Source: Otatea glauca
Taxonomy: Eukaryota; Streptophyta; Magnoliopsida; Poales; Poaceae
Assembly (NCBI GenBank): GCA_036346275.1
Contig: CM070725.1
Span: 43,772,104 to 43,836,103 of the forward strand
Direction of reading: 5' to 3'
DNA: 64,000 nt
The first letter of the stretch is position 1. Each line of letters begins with the position of its first letter. The position numbers were made by a program, and so were the translations under genes. The notes under the pieces were generated by a model. The model worked only from the letters and a program-made list of their open reading frames with translations. It did no database searches and was not told the origin of the DNA. Below are positions 1-12,129 of this stretch, in pieces.

Positions 1-1967
1 CACCATGATTCGTGAGTCAAAATGTTCGGTGGACCACACCCGACCCAACCCCACGCGACCACTCTCCCGAGTCTCACTCGGCCCTGTTTGGGTCATCTAT
101 AAAATCTCTTAGTCCGTGTACAATTGTACATGTATGTTGTCTAAAAGTATGTCACATATAATTTTACATGATGTGGTAGAGAGAAAATGAGGAGAGAGAA
201 AGATGTTATCTATTATTTAACAAACGATCTTATAAACAGTTTTATATTGTGTATACCATTGTACAGACAGTCTGTTAATTATATGAGAGATCATTACAGA
301 CATCTATATAGACAGTCTATTGTATAGATTATCTTTAGTACTGTCTATAGATTATATGGAGATGTATTATAGACAGCGATCGTCTATATCACTGTACATA
401 TATTTAAGAATTTCACTTTGGAGTCAAACGCAAAAGAAGAAGAAGAAGCAGAAAAATAACAGGGAATGATCCGACTCGTAGGATTCGAGGAAAATCCAAA
501 CGTTCTGAACGGGCCGAAACACTTTACTTCTTACAGAGCATGGAGAAAACCCTGCATTCTAAACGGAGCCGAAACACTTCGATTTGTGTAAGATATGGAG
601 AAATTTGTGGGTTCCCGACGGGAGACTTGATACGCAGGATCACAACATGCTTGCCTACGTTGGTACCAGGGTTAACAATATTATTTCGACCTCGGTTTTT
701 GACAAACTGACGGTACTGGAATTCACAAAAAATCAAATGGTTTTGAAAGTCAAACAAATTTGAAATATGATCAAACAACGGAGCGAAATTTGAACGAAAA
801 TGTCGAAAACCGCTCGAAAAGCGGCGAATTTCGAGCGGTTTTCTCGAAAATCGGTGATAGTTGAAAAATTAGACGAAAAAACAGGAAAATTGCAAAAAAA
901 AATGTTGTAAAATTTCAAACTTAATTTTTTTCAAAAAATATTCACACCAGATGTCATAAATGTATTAATACTAATTTTATAGAACTTTTGGATAATTTTT
1001 TAAATTTTTTCGAATTTAAATTTGAACTTGAGCGATAAACCGAACAAAATGTTTTTTCGAATCAGCACGATACGACGGAAATTCGCGAAATTCGAATGTT
1101 TTCAACGAAATAGTAGAGTAGTCGTGTACTGTTGGTTTTATACTAGTAGTTGATGTTTTTTCGGTTTTGACTGACGTCTGGTTGTCATGCCCACTCACGA
1201 TAATTTATTTGCCTGGTAATGTAATATATGGAGATGTTGTATGCATGATATTTTAATTGCCTAGAATCCACTCTTAAGAAACAACAATTTTGCATTTTAC
1301 ACGTGTAGCTGGGATTGGGATGTACTGGCAAAGTTTGTCCACAGCACTGTCGGCAGGCCATCTCAGTCCTCATTTTTCAGTCAAATTGTACTTTTACTCA
1401 AAAGTTTATAGCTTTGGCCGTGGGCCACGTGGACTTCCTGCCTACTTCCACCTGCACCCGAGAACGGAAAGCAAAGGCTATAATTCTTTCAGCTATGTCA
1501 TGGCACTTGCTGTGACAAGTGACAACTGACTTCATTTCAGTTAAAAGTCTTAAAGGCAGCATAGAAAAGCTCCTTTACTTGCAACTGTTACTTTTCCATA
1601 CTCTCATGGAAATTATATAAATGTTGAACTAACTAAAGGATTATTTTTTATTTATACTTTAATATTTATATAGCTTTTAAATAATCATATGTAAAAGCAT
1701 CTCCCTATTAGCTAGCAGTGTACTAAAACAAATCCACGCCGGGAGATCATAAAAATAATGCATGATGCATTGAAAAATAAAGGATTCAGCTAAAATGCAT
1801 ATGCAACACATTGGGCTAAACAAATGCATAAATTTGGTAGAAATATGTGAGATTTTTTAAAAAGAAACTATCCAATTCCCGAACCAGCGTAAACGCTAAA
1901 AGCTTGCTTAGGTGAGTTAGGTCTAAAAGCCCTCAACGCCCTATGACGCCAGTTTCTCACATTGCCA
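1..1967. other. Intergenic AT-rich DNA with an hAT-like relic
   Basis: No gene is supported here. Positions of roughly 660-1150 contain AT-rich sequence with scattered Phe/Asn/Arg-like chance frames. Its base texture and short motifs resemble the hAT-derived elements at 4290-5060 and 19474-20334, but I could not place terminal repeats. A short GAA run lies near 437-450. The short frames around 1185-1529 overlap on both strands and show no recognisable domain. Confidence 0.5.
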
Positions 1968-1975
1968 GTAGCATC

Positions 1976-3047
1976 CAAGGTTTGAAATCCCAGTAAAATT
2001 TTTGAAATTTCGGTTAAGATTTCGTATTTCAGTTGGGAACAAGATTCTAAATCTCGACCAAATAAAAAAAATTAAAAACAAAATCAAATTGCTACACTAT
2101 TTTCAAAAATTTCGTTGAAATCTCGATAATTTTGACAGGATTTCAACTTTTTTTTGTACCATATTTATGTCTATACCTCTTAAGAATGTCATCTTCCAGG
2201 AATTTTTTATAAAAATAACAGAAGTACTTTCCATTTTTTTTATAAAAATGTATAAGCTTGATTATACTTTAAAAAATTATGGTACCATCTTTAGAAGTCT
2301 AGGATCATATAGATTTTTTTAAAAAATAATTGAACTTCATTTGTTATGTTTGAAAAATAAAAAACTGAAGGAACATAATGAGACAGTAATAGTGTCAAAA
2401 TTTTATAAATTCGCTCGAGTGTGATCATGGTCTAAAATTTTTAGGAGAGCTTAAGCATTGCCTCAGCACTCTTCTATAAAAGTTTTAAAAATTATAAATT
2501 TTTTGGTTGCTCAATCAAATCTTTGGAAGCAATATATGCACTCGGCCAGACTTTTATTAGGACAGTAGTACTGTCAGAATTTTTGAAAATTCTTCAGGCT
2601 TGTTCATCGTTTAAAAAATTTATGGGAACATTAGTGACACGTCAAGACCATTCAAAAACATTTTCAAAATTTTCTAAAGTGGTTTGAACCATTTTTCATT
2701 CGGTTGAAATTTACTGGTAAGGCTTTTATCAGGACAGTAACACTGTCAGAAATTTTGAAAATTCCTTAGGCTCGATCATCATCTCAAAATTTTATGAGAA
2801 TATTAGTGTGCATCAGGACCATTCACAAAAAGTTTCAAAATTTTCCAATGTGGTTTGAACTATTTTTCTTTCGGTTGAAATTTACCGAGATTGCGGCAAT
2901 TTCGGCGAAATCTCGGAAATCCTGGTCCAAAAAATTCCAGATTTAAATTTTGCATTTTGAAATTCATCCAAAATTCCAAAATCTTGCTGAAATTTCGGAT
3001 TTCGATCATCTCTGAGATATATTTCAAAAATGAAATTTGAAACCTTG
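1976..3047. mobile_element. Non-autonomous hAT-type DNA transposon
   Basis: The element begins CAAGGTTTGAAATC and ends with the inverted counterpart GAAATTTGAAACCTTG. It is flanked by an 8-bp target duplication with one mismatch: GTAGCATC at 1968-1975 and TTAGCATC at 3048-3055. An 8-bp duplication with short CA-starting ends is the signature of the hAT superfamily. The 1,072-bp interior is AT-rich, has no transposase frame, and carries diverged internal repeats (the tract around 2550-2680 resembles 2700-2860). It is therefore a non-autonomous derivative. Confidence 0.72.
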
Positions 3048-3055
3048 TTAGCATC

Positions 3056-4289
3056 CGATCCTCAAGTCAAAACAGCGCAGCTCAAGAACACAGCCGGTAG
3101 CATCTCGTACGGATTAAACAATGGCGACGCTAATGTTACGTCTTAATTAGTCATCAATAGCGATCCACGTTTCGTGCTGCATATGCTTCCGGGGCACGGA
3201 CTTGTATATTTCTCGTCATACACTTGGTCGCCGGGGGAGTGTGAATCCCGAGGACGGCAGATTCTTGGATGCGTGCGTGCTTGGCATGCATGTCCGCCAG
3301 CACCGATCAGCCGTGTGGATCAGAATTTCTTATATGTACCTCGAGCAATGGTGCTCCAAAGAGTGTAACATATATATCCTTAGGCCCTCTCTTAAACGTG
3401 GGTTTTTTTTTTCCTGAATTAAACTGATTCTTGTGAAATTTCTATGTTTCAAACGGAACCTTAAGAGTTTAAAGCCTATTCGGAATAGCCACCTCACGAA
3501 ATGATTATAAAAGATGGTTCAATTCCCACAATAATTTGAAAATTTTCATTTGTTTCAAACAGAACCTTAAGCTTTTCAAAGAAGCAGCCTTTTTCTAAAT
3601 AACTTATTAGAGAGCTCTTGATTTTCCTGTGTAATGGGGTTTAATCTCCCGTGAAAACACTGACGAAGCCTGCTCTCGGTGACCATGGGCGGCTGCCCAG
3701 GCTCACCGGGGAAACCCTGCTTCTCTCTCTCTCTCTCTCTCGTGTATGATGGTGTTTGTCAGGTCAAACGTTTGATGAAGTTAAGCTTGTCTAGACTCCA
3801 AAAAATTTCTAGCTCTGTCATCGTCACAAAACTCATTTTAATAGTTTAGCTGTTCGAGAAGGGTTTATATATATTTTTCTCGGGCTCGAACTAGTGTTTG
3901 ATCTTCTAACCACCACCACCCCAGACATATGCAGTTGCCGCAGCTGTCGAACAATCCCTTAAGTACTTACAAGTCTACGATGCATTGAGTAGTTCAATGG
4001 GGACCCCTAAAAGGAAATAATTTTCTTGCTGCTGTTGAGTGCAATAAGCAAAACAAGTTCTAATTAAATTGCAAATCAGGTAAGTTGAGTGGCTTGACCG
4101 GTCAAAAAGAGCTTACAGGAGAGTAACAGGAAAAGGGCAGTATGAACAGTGTGATGTCAACAGGTTATGGGCAACCAGGACAAGGATGTGATGCAACAAA
4201 ACGAGGGAAAAAAAAAATGCATGCAAAGTGTCCTTGGTGGTGGTTGTTAAGGCACAAACAAGTAGAGCGCGTAGAAGGAAACTAGGCAG
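3056..4289. other. Intergenic DNA with a (CT)n microsatellite
   Basis: No gene or transposon ends were recognised. A (CT)n tract of about 21 bases lies at 3721-3741. The short overlapping frames at 3174-3417 lack domain similarity that I recognise. Confidence 0.45.
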
Positions 4290-5060
4290 CTAGCTGTCCA
4301 CATGGTTTACAATTTCGTTTCGAGTTCGGAAATCTCTACTTGCTCGGCACCGGTTTTTCGCGAAAACCGACCGAAATTCGGTAAAAACCGGTCGGTTTGC
4401 GCAAGTCAAACACGTGATCAAACTGATTCAAAAAAAATCAAAAACCGGTCGAAAAGGTCGAAATTCGGTCGGTTTTCGTCGAAAACCGACGACAGAAGGA
4501 AAAATTGTGAAAATGCAAAAAAAATTGAAAAAATTGCAAAAAAATTTGAAAAAAATAAAAAAAATCCCAATTAATCTATAAAACACCTCAGATAAATTTA
4601 ATCAATTTTTGAAATCATTTGTTACTTCTAAAAAATCTAAAACAGAAATTAATGAAAAGGAACAAAGACATTGTCAGATTTTTATAAATATTTAAAAGAA
4701 TTTTTATATTATGAAATTTTAATGTAACCATAAAAATTTCCAAATGATCATGTAATAAAATTTTAAGAAATATTAGACTTCATTTAGTACTTATATAAAA
4801 TCAAAAATGTAATAGCATATAAATGATAATAGCACTTTCGAATTTTTGAAAAATACACATATCGATCATCATCTGAAAATTTTACATAATCATTTTAATT
4901 ACGTTATAACATCACAAAAAAGTTTAAGAAATATTAGACTTCATTTTGTACTCCTAGAAAATAAAAACTGAAGAGCATATATTGTGACAAGATTACCGCT
5001 TAATTTTTAAAAATGTACGTATCTGATAATAATCTGAAAATTTTACAGAATCATTAGGAT
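4290..5060. mobile_element. Degenerate hAT-like repeat, relative of the 19.5-kb copy
   Basis: Positions of roughly 4560-5000 align by eye with 19690-20130. Shared stretches include the segments reading AATTAATCTATRAAACACCT and AAATATTAGACTTCATTT, with many small differences. The upstream part is rich in GGTCGGTTTT-type motifs, as in the other copy. I did not find matching terminal repeats or a target duplication, so this copy is truncated or its ends are eroded. The 90-codon Lys/Asn/Arg-rich frame at 4302-4574 is low-complexity and not considered a gene. Confidence 0.6.
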
Positions 5061-8000
5061 TGTCTCATGAGCCTGTCCATCAATAGCATAAACAAACAAG
5101 TGTGTATAAGCTGGATAAATATAAGAAAACAGACTAGAAGAAATGTGATAAAGAAGTGTGTATAAGCTAGATAAATAATGCTAAAAACTGGTTCTCAACA
5201 AACACTTCTCAATCATAGAAGCTATGCCCCAATAGAACACAAAGTACAGGACTGGTACGTCCATTAGCTATTCAAGACTGAAGAGTCCGAAGACTACACG
5301 CTAAAGGCATCTAAAAGACAAAAGCTACGTGCATAATGTTTGCTCAATGATTCTTGCAAGGACGGGAGATCTCAAAGTTTGCACCGCAAAAATCTATTCA
5401 GTACTGTTCTATAGATCTTCTACACAGGTAATGGATGCTTACTGAAGAATGAGACGGAGAAGCAAGAATTATATATACAATTGATGTTGTAAATAGTAAC
5501 TGCATTACACTCTAAATCCAGACAAGATAGTAGCAGAGGAGGCATGTTCACATGTTCATGGCTCATTCTTCCAAGAACATTACATCTCAATTCTCAAATG
5601 CATATGCAAGGATTAGACTTGTAAGCTGTAACATTGCACTTGATTAAGCATTTATGCTCCATGCTGAAGGATGACTTTACACATAGTTATATAAAATCTT
5701 TAGGACCATTTTGATCTCCGATGATAAGATCGATGACCTTAGAATTGTAATAAATCAAGCTACATTACATATAGTCTCAGGATCGAAGCAAGCTAGAACA
5801 ACAACAAATACCAAGGAGAGGAAAGCGAAAAGAAGTCTGAATTGAGTAAAATGCCTGGCTTTCCTGCATACCAAATACATCAGTATCATGGAACGATTTC
5901 TTCCTCACCAAAACTCTCCTCCATTTGTTGAGCTAAGTTTGCGTGACGGCCTCCATGCCTTCGCTCTTCGGAAGAACCGAGAAGACGGCGAAGAAGCTAG
6001 AGGTCAACGAAACGGCCTCCCCGGAATGAGGAGCAAGGAACCACGCTGAAGAAGAGACGGCAGGTTGCTAAAGATGGTAGCGTTGCCATTGGCATCCTCC
6101 TCATCCTTCGTCATGTCCCAATGAACTGCTAATCGCACAAAGCACAAGCATGGGTGAGTGAGAAAGAGAGAGGAGAGAGAGGAAGGTTTCTTTGCACTAC
6201 AAGCAAATGTAGTCGATTAGAATACTAAGAGGTTTTTAAACACACACAACCTAGCTAGCAAGAGCTCACGTCAGGATCATCTGTGGCTGCATACATGTGG
6301 GTGTGGCGCACCATCAATTGGCTCACTTAAAAACTTAAATTATAGACAAAAAGGACAAATAGCCTGTGTGTTTGTGAAGCCTAGTGGCCATGGGCTAGCT
6401 TTACAAATCAATCGATTCACTCAGGAACTTAAATTATAGGTAGAGATATACAACCTACCTATACTTGGACAGTTAGGATATGACTTGGTTTGCTTCTATG
6501 CTTGCATGAATATATGCTGTGAATCTGCGATGGTAAGTACAATTGCAGGCAGTGATGCAGAAGATCAGTACTTTTAAAGAGACATAAGAGAGAAGATTGT
6601 TCCCATAAGGAGCTGACCATGGAACGAGTTCTAAGGCTTTGGTTTGCTGATCAAAGGAGATGGTATGGGTCCAAAAGTGAAAAAAAAACCACGTCTTTTT
6701 TCAAGTTCACGTGGGTCCATTCCAACTTTCTCACAGTGAAAGGAGGGAAGAAGTTTTTTCTCTTGCTGTTAGGCTAGCTTGGCAATTAGCAGTGGCGACT
6801 TTTGTTTTGCCCTTCAGATTTCTGTTTTGGAAAAGCGTGGAACAATAGGCATGTGCTGTTGACCAGTACATCCACGTTGCATGTGTAATACAAGCAATAG
6901 CCACTTGCGTATTTTGGAAGAACAAAATGTGAAATATTTTTTGCAATTACAAGGAAGACATACACATGCACGCACATCACACATACGTGAGTGCGTCTCC
7001 CTTAGCATATTTCTAAACAGGCAAAGGCTAGAGATAAATCTATGATCTCGTAGAATTCCTACTAAAGTACACTTATGTAGGTGTAAAACACTTATGTGCA
7101 TCATTTGTCATGTTGTTGAAAAGGCACGGTAGGGTGACTGTTGGATGCAGAATTAATGATCTAGATCAACATGGACGAGATTTTGGGGGCTTTCAATTTC
7201 CTACAAAATATTAACATTTTCTCGTCAAAATTCATGGAAGCCATTGAAAGCTCGACCCGATAGCTTCAAGCATGCCTAACAACACAACACGGTGTACCTC
7301 TACCATTTTCATGCATATCCGTAAAACACACCCTTTTGTTTTCCTATCTCCACTGTTGATCATTCTAAATTTACAAGAAAGATCAATCTAGTCAGGCCAA
7401 AAACTCATGCAAAGAGAAGAACTTAAAAAAGAAAACATAGGCTAGACAGAAAATGCAAAAGGTGAGATTCGCTAGCCAACATGTACCTGGTTTTTGCCTA
7501 AATGTTAGGTAAATTTTTGGACCATTGAAGATGCACCCAAGTCTAATCCTATATTTCCTAGATGGCAGCAAATTGATGATAAATAGTGGCCGATGGCGAA
7601 GGCAGCACCGGCCACCACAATGGTGGACTAGATTAATTAGAAGCAGAGGTGGTGTTTATGTAGGTGGGGGTCGGAGTGGCAGTGGGGCTTAAGGAGAGAT
7701 GGACAGGAGAGAGGGGTTTTATTTTAGGGTTGCCATGAATACCAGAGAATCCAATGATCCAAAGTGCACATGATTTGTAAGAGAGAGAGAAACACATAAT
7801 CCACCCACAAAAGTATTTAAAAATTCTAGAAAGGAAATTATGGAAATACAACAATCAAAAGATCGGGAAAAAACATGCACGAGATGGATTCACTCTCATG
7901 AACAGCTAAAGTGGGCCTACGTCGCCACTTTTGCCCTCTCGGTGAAACTAGTGTCACAAAAACATTTTCGTTGTGTTGTCATCTCGCAACTTGAGATGGA

Positions 8001-8121
8001 TAAGGAAGCAAAAATAGAGCGTGCGAGAAGCTTTAAAGAGGAGAAATATGGTATTTTAGTCACGCCTCCACTGATCATGCTCCAAAATAAAGCATTTTAA
8101 TCTTCACAGAGAGACTCTCGT
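5061..8121. other. Intergenic DNA, no supported gene
   Basis: A near-direct repeat of about 20 bp (GTGTATAAGCTRGATAAAT) occurs at about 5102 and 5157. A minus-strand frame of 36 codons starting near 6117 follows a CT-rich tract (6145-6185) that looks like a plant 5' leader. It ends quickly and matches nothing I know, so it is only a weak candidate. The frames at 6731-7104 and 7633-7854 show no domain. Confidence 0.4.
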
Positions 8122-8130
8122 AGAAAGAGG

Positions 8131-8799
8131 AACTTTTATTTTAAATAATATAATTTTTTATTCAAATTGCAAAAATATACGTCGATCTCAAAAAATTACA
8201 AAAATATAATTTTGTCGCCCGTAAATGGGGCGATCGCCCCATACACGGGCGATCAGTGCGGCTTTCAACGCGCGATATTTCCTCTATCTGCAGTCAGTTC
8301 CTAAAAAACATCATAACTTTTTCATATGATGTCGGATGGAGATGAACTTTATATGAAAATTGTAGCTCTCGACGGGATCTACAACTTTTGTATACAATTT
8401 TTTTTTCATTTTAATCTATTTAGATATCCAAAAACAGGATAGACGTTTCAGATCTAAAAACAGATCTGTTTTTAGATCTGAAACTTCTATCCTGTTTTTT
8501 ACCATCTAAATAGATTCAAATTGAAAAAGTTTGTATACAAAAGTTGAATATACCGTCGAGAGCTACAATTTTCATATAAAGTTCATCTCCATCTGACATC
8601 ATATGAAAAAGTTATGATTTTCTTTAGGAATTGATCGCAGACAGAGGAAATATCGTGTGTTTAGAGCGACACCGATCGCCCGTATATGGGGTGATCGCCC
8701 TATATACGGGCGACAAAAGTATATTTTTGTAATTTTTTGAGATGGACGAATATTTTTGTAATTTGAATAAAAAATTATATTATTTAAAATAAAAATTCG
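8131..8799. mobile_element. Fold-back element with ~330-bp arms
   Basis: The left arm (about 8131-8462) and right arm (about 8468-8799) are near-complete reverse complements, meeting at a centre around 8455-8480 built from AGATCTAAAAACAGATCT-type sequence. Each arm contains a smaller palindrome, the GGGCGATCGCCC tract near 8227-8257 with a diverged partner near 8685-8715. Candidate 9-bp target duplications (AGAAAGAGG at 8122-8130, AGAAAGAGA at 8800-8808, one mismatch) suggest a Mutator-like or fold-back origin. It has no coding capacity. A transcript across it would form a long hairpin. Confidence 0.7.
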
Positions 8800-9014
8800 A
8801 GAAAGAGAGGGAAGGAGAGGGGTGTAGGGGCCAGCCAAACCGAGAAAGCCCAAAAGGAGAGATAAGCCATGGTCCACCATGCACCACACCACAAACTGTA
8901 CAGAGCAACGAGCACTTTGACCTCCAACGCCGGGGCCGCCATTTCGGAACTTTTCACTGTTGTAGTCCTGAAAAAAAATTAGAATTAGTACTTGTTGTTT
9001 TTTTTGTGCAAATT

Positions 9015-9885
9015 TGACCTCTAAGCCCGCAAACATCGCACACAGGGAGCGCAACATTTCGGTTTGCAGCCGACAGGGAGCACGGCAATCCACTCAGCGA
9101 AACGCGAAAAAAATAGCAATGTAATGGTACTGTAGCGAGGTGTTTTTTTTAATGTGCTGAGTGGAGGCTAGTTCTGAAAAAAAATATATTATAATTTTAT
9201 TAGATTTTATAAATAAATTATAATAGAAAAAAAATTTGCACGACAGTTAGTTCTGAAAAAAAATAACTTTTTAGGGCTGAATGACCTCATAAAATATAAA
9301 CCAAAAAACAACTTTGATCATTAATTTCTATTATAATGTATTTATAAAACATAATAAACATAATAAAAAATCTTGCCCACAAAGAAAAATATATTGACGA
9401 CCCGTAGAATTATTGACGGTAATTGAACTTGCAGAATTATCGATAGTAATTGAGCTTGTAGAATATAGGCCCTCAAATATATTTTATTATATTCTGCCTC
9501 ACGCAAAATATAGGTCCTCAAAATATTTGTGGTAGGACGTGCGATTTTCGAAACTAGCCGCCATGCGATTTTTTTCAGAACTACCCACAAAATTATTTTT
9601 TCAGAACTAGCCGCCGTGCGATTATTTTTTCTATTATAATGTATTTATAAAACTTAATAAAATTATAATGTATTTTTTCAGAACTAGCCTCCACTCAGCG
9701 CATTTAAAAAAAACATCGCGCTACAATACCATGCGGTGACACTGTAGCAATGCAGCGCTACAGTACCGCTGCATTGCAATTTTTTTCGCATTTCGTAGAG
9801 CGGAGACGCGGCAAATGCCACGCTCCTTGTATGCTGCAAACCGAAATGCCACGCTCTCTGTACACGGTATTTATGGGCCTGGGCT
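9015..9885. repeat. Second large imperfect inverted repeat
   Basis: Positions 9015-9290 are mirrored by about 9580-9885. Shared landmarks are ATTTCGGTTTGCAGC (about 9056 and, inverted, about 9835), TGCTGAGTGGAGGCTAGTTC (about 9157 and, inverted, about 9695) and the following TATTATAATTTTATTA tract. The loop (about 9300-9580) has its own short repeats of the AACTAGCCGCCRTGCGATT type. The structure is unbalanced, with insertions in the right arm. No TIR plus target-duplication pair was fixed with confidence, so I call it a repeat rather than a named transposon. Confidence 0.62.
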
Positions 9886-10360
9886 AAATTTGTAAGAAAA
9901 AAAAACATAATTCTAAATAAAACTTTACGGGCTACAACGGTTAAAAGTTCTCCACAGACCGGGCCCACCACATCCACCGCACGCATGCCACATTGGCCGG
10001 TGGGCCCACGGTTGCTGGTCCACGTAGGACGCAAGAGTTGTAGGTTCACGGAGTCACGGAACACGAACACACGTACCAGACGAGGAGGGCCGAGGGGGCA
10101 CGAAGGACCCTTTGCACGTGCGGGTCTCCAGGGCTGGAGCCGCCGGTCGTACGCTCCCGCGACATTGGCCGGGCTCTTCCACCGGTGCCCACCGAATTTG
10201 CATATTTGGCCATCCATGCACAGCTTCTATTCCAACGCTTGCGTCCATCCATCCGTAAGGCCAGCCGGCCATGTAGCATCTTAAGTATCTCATTACGTTA
10301 ATACGAAGGCTCATGTGATATTTGTAGGATGGTAATGAAATTAGTCTTATATTATTTGTA
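9886..10360. other. GC-rich intergenic stretch
   Basis: Frames are open on both strands across 9985-10314 because the DNA is GC-rich. None has a recognisable domain, and they overlap each other in opposite orientations, so none is called. Confidence 0.4.
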
Positions 10361-10365
10361 GTAAC

Positions 10366-10605
10366 AGTTATGATATAGATAGAATCTCAGTCCAAGTTTA
10401 GAATGACTCTATCTATTGGTGGACGAATCCAAATCTATCTCTTGCCAGTTTTCTCTATATATTGAGCACCCTCTTGTACAAGAGATCTATCTAATAAAGC
10501 GAGAGAGCTATGCCCCCTATATTGTGTGTGCTTCATGTTTTTATTATTGTGATTTCGCTGGCGTATGATTGATCGATCATGAGTAAACGACTACGTTTTA
10601 CAACA
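10366..10605 (+). repeat. 5' LTR of the copia element
   Basis: The 240-bp LTR ends in CA but begins AG where the 3' copy begins TG, a decayed terminus. It contains a TATATAT box (about 10456-10462), an AATAAA polyadenylation signal (10493-10498) and the conserved GAGCTATGCCCCCTATATTG block. Confidence 0.9.
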
Positions 10606-10805
10606 CGTTATCAGCACGAAGCTTTACCAAGGCCGATCGTGATCGTCTCCCTGCGTCAATCGACACAGCATCGATTTTTATTCTGCATCACGCGATCAAC
10701 CTACATCAAGCCCTACGTAAGTTCGAACTATCGACTGCTCATGAGCAATCATACTAAATCCTGCAGATTAGTTCTTGTGGTTTAGATTACTAGTTAATCT
10801 CATAT

Positions 10806-11420
10806 GTTCGTGAATTTACTATTCATCATAAAAAAAGACTTCATCCGCCCGAAGGCCAAAGCCCTCGGCAACCGTCTCGACCACCACCGTGCAACCATCC
10901 GCGGCCGCTCGCCGCCAGATGCGCCCGTAGCTACGCTACCGCCATTGTCCCCTCGTTGTCGCCGTGGTTGCCCCCGCCACGCCGAATACGGCCGTAGCCA
11001 TGCCGGCCGCCTCACCGTCCCGCCATGCCGGCACACCTGCCGCGCCTTGAAGACCGTGACACCGCCGCTTCCGCTTTCTCGGCGCTCCGTCGCCTACGGC
11101 GACACACCGTGGCCCGCGATCCTCGGCTTCCTCGCCCGCCGCCCATGACCGACCGCCCTCGCCCGCTAACGTCGTCCTTTCACTCGCTTGGCTGCCGCTA
11201 ACCGCACTGCGCCGCCTGCTCGGTCCCCGCCTCGGACCCTTCGCTTCACGCCGCGGCGGCGCTAGGGTTAGCGTGACGCTAACGCGACGCACGCAGCCGT
11301 CGGAGCCACGCGGGCCGTCGCGCGCCAAGTAGGCCGACACGCCTCGCGGCCGCGCGACCGCGACGTGGGCCACGATCGCATGCGGCCGCCTCGCAAAGAG
11401 CCTCGCGCACATGGGCTGTG
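10806..11420. other. GC-rich leader segment inside the copia element
   Basis: About 600 bp between the primer-binding region and gag is strongly GC-rich, with CGCCGCC-type codons on both strands. The element on either side is AT-rich. Long frames (10804-11148 on plus, 10936-11412 on minus) are Arg/Ala/Pro-rich and mutually overlapping, as expected of composition alone. It could be a structured leader or captured host exon sequence. No domain supports either choice. Confidence 0.5.
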
Positions 11421-12129
11421 CGGGCCGGCATGTTTTGTCGACTGGAAAAGCTTGGTGGGCTGGCAGCCCACCTGTTTTCCAGAAGAAGAAAGAAAAAAAT
11501 ATCTAGAAAACTGATAATAAATATTATAAATTGAATTTCTAAATATATGGGCTTCTGTAAAATTTAGTAAATTGATATTTAGCACATATTGGAAGTTCCA
11601 TGCTCTGGGTTTATTTTCTAGCTTTATGTCATATTTATTATGTGCTGAAATTTATTTTCTATTATTTAAGTGATTCCGAAAATTGCTTGGTAATTAACAG
11701 AAAATGCTAGAAAATTATGGAAAATTATATATGACCCATTGATTAGTGTCATATTGCAGTATTATTTTCCTTAGCATGATTTTATGTTTATATGTACTGG
11801 ACACCTTATTTTCTGTTACTCAGTAATTCTGAAAATTGCATGGTAATTAACAGAAAAGTATGAAAAATGCTAGAAAAATTGTATATAGCATATTGAAAGC
11901 TCCATATCTTTGTATTTATTGTCCTAGCATGATTCCATATTAATATATGTTGAAATTTATTTTTCTGTTACATAGTAATTCTGAAAATTGCTGAATAATT
12001 AGCAGAAAGCCATGAAAATTGCTAGGAAAATTCTGAGAAATTTTAGATAATTATCTACTGAATAGATATAGACCAAGCTTTACTGAATGAATAGTAAGCA
12101 TGCAATATAATGATTTTACCAGCAGTAAA

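Noticed and set aside
6117..6185. Small minus-strand gene with a CT-rich leader
   Set aside because: The frame is only 36 codons, without similarity or neighbouring exons. It is noted within the gap entry only.
10936..11412. 158-codon minus-strand frame
   Set aside because: It is Arg/Ala-rich, overlaps an equally open plus frame, and lies inside a retrotransposon leader.
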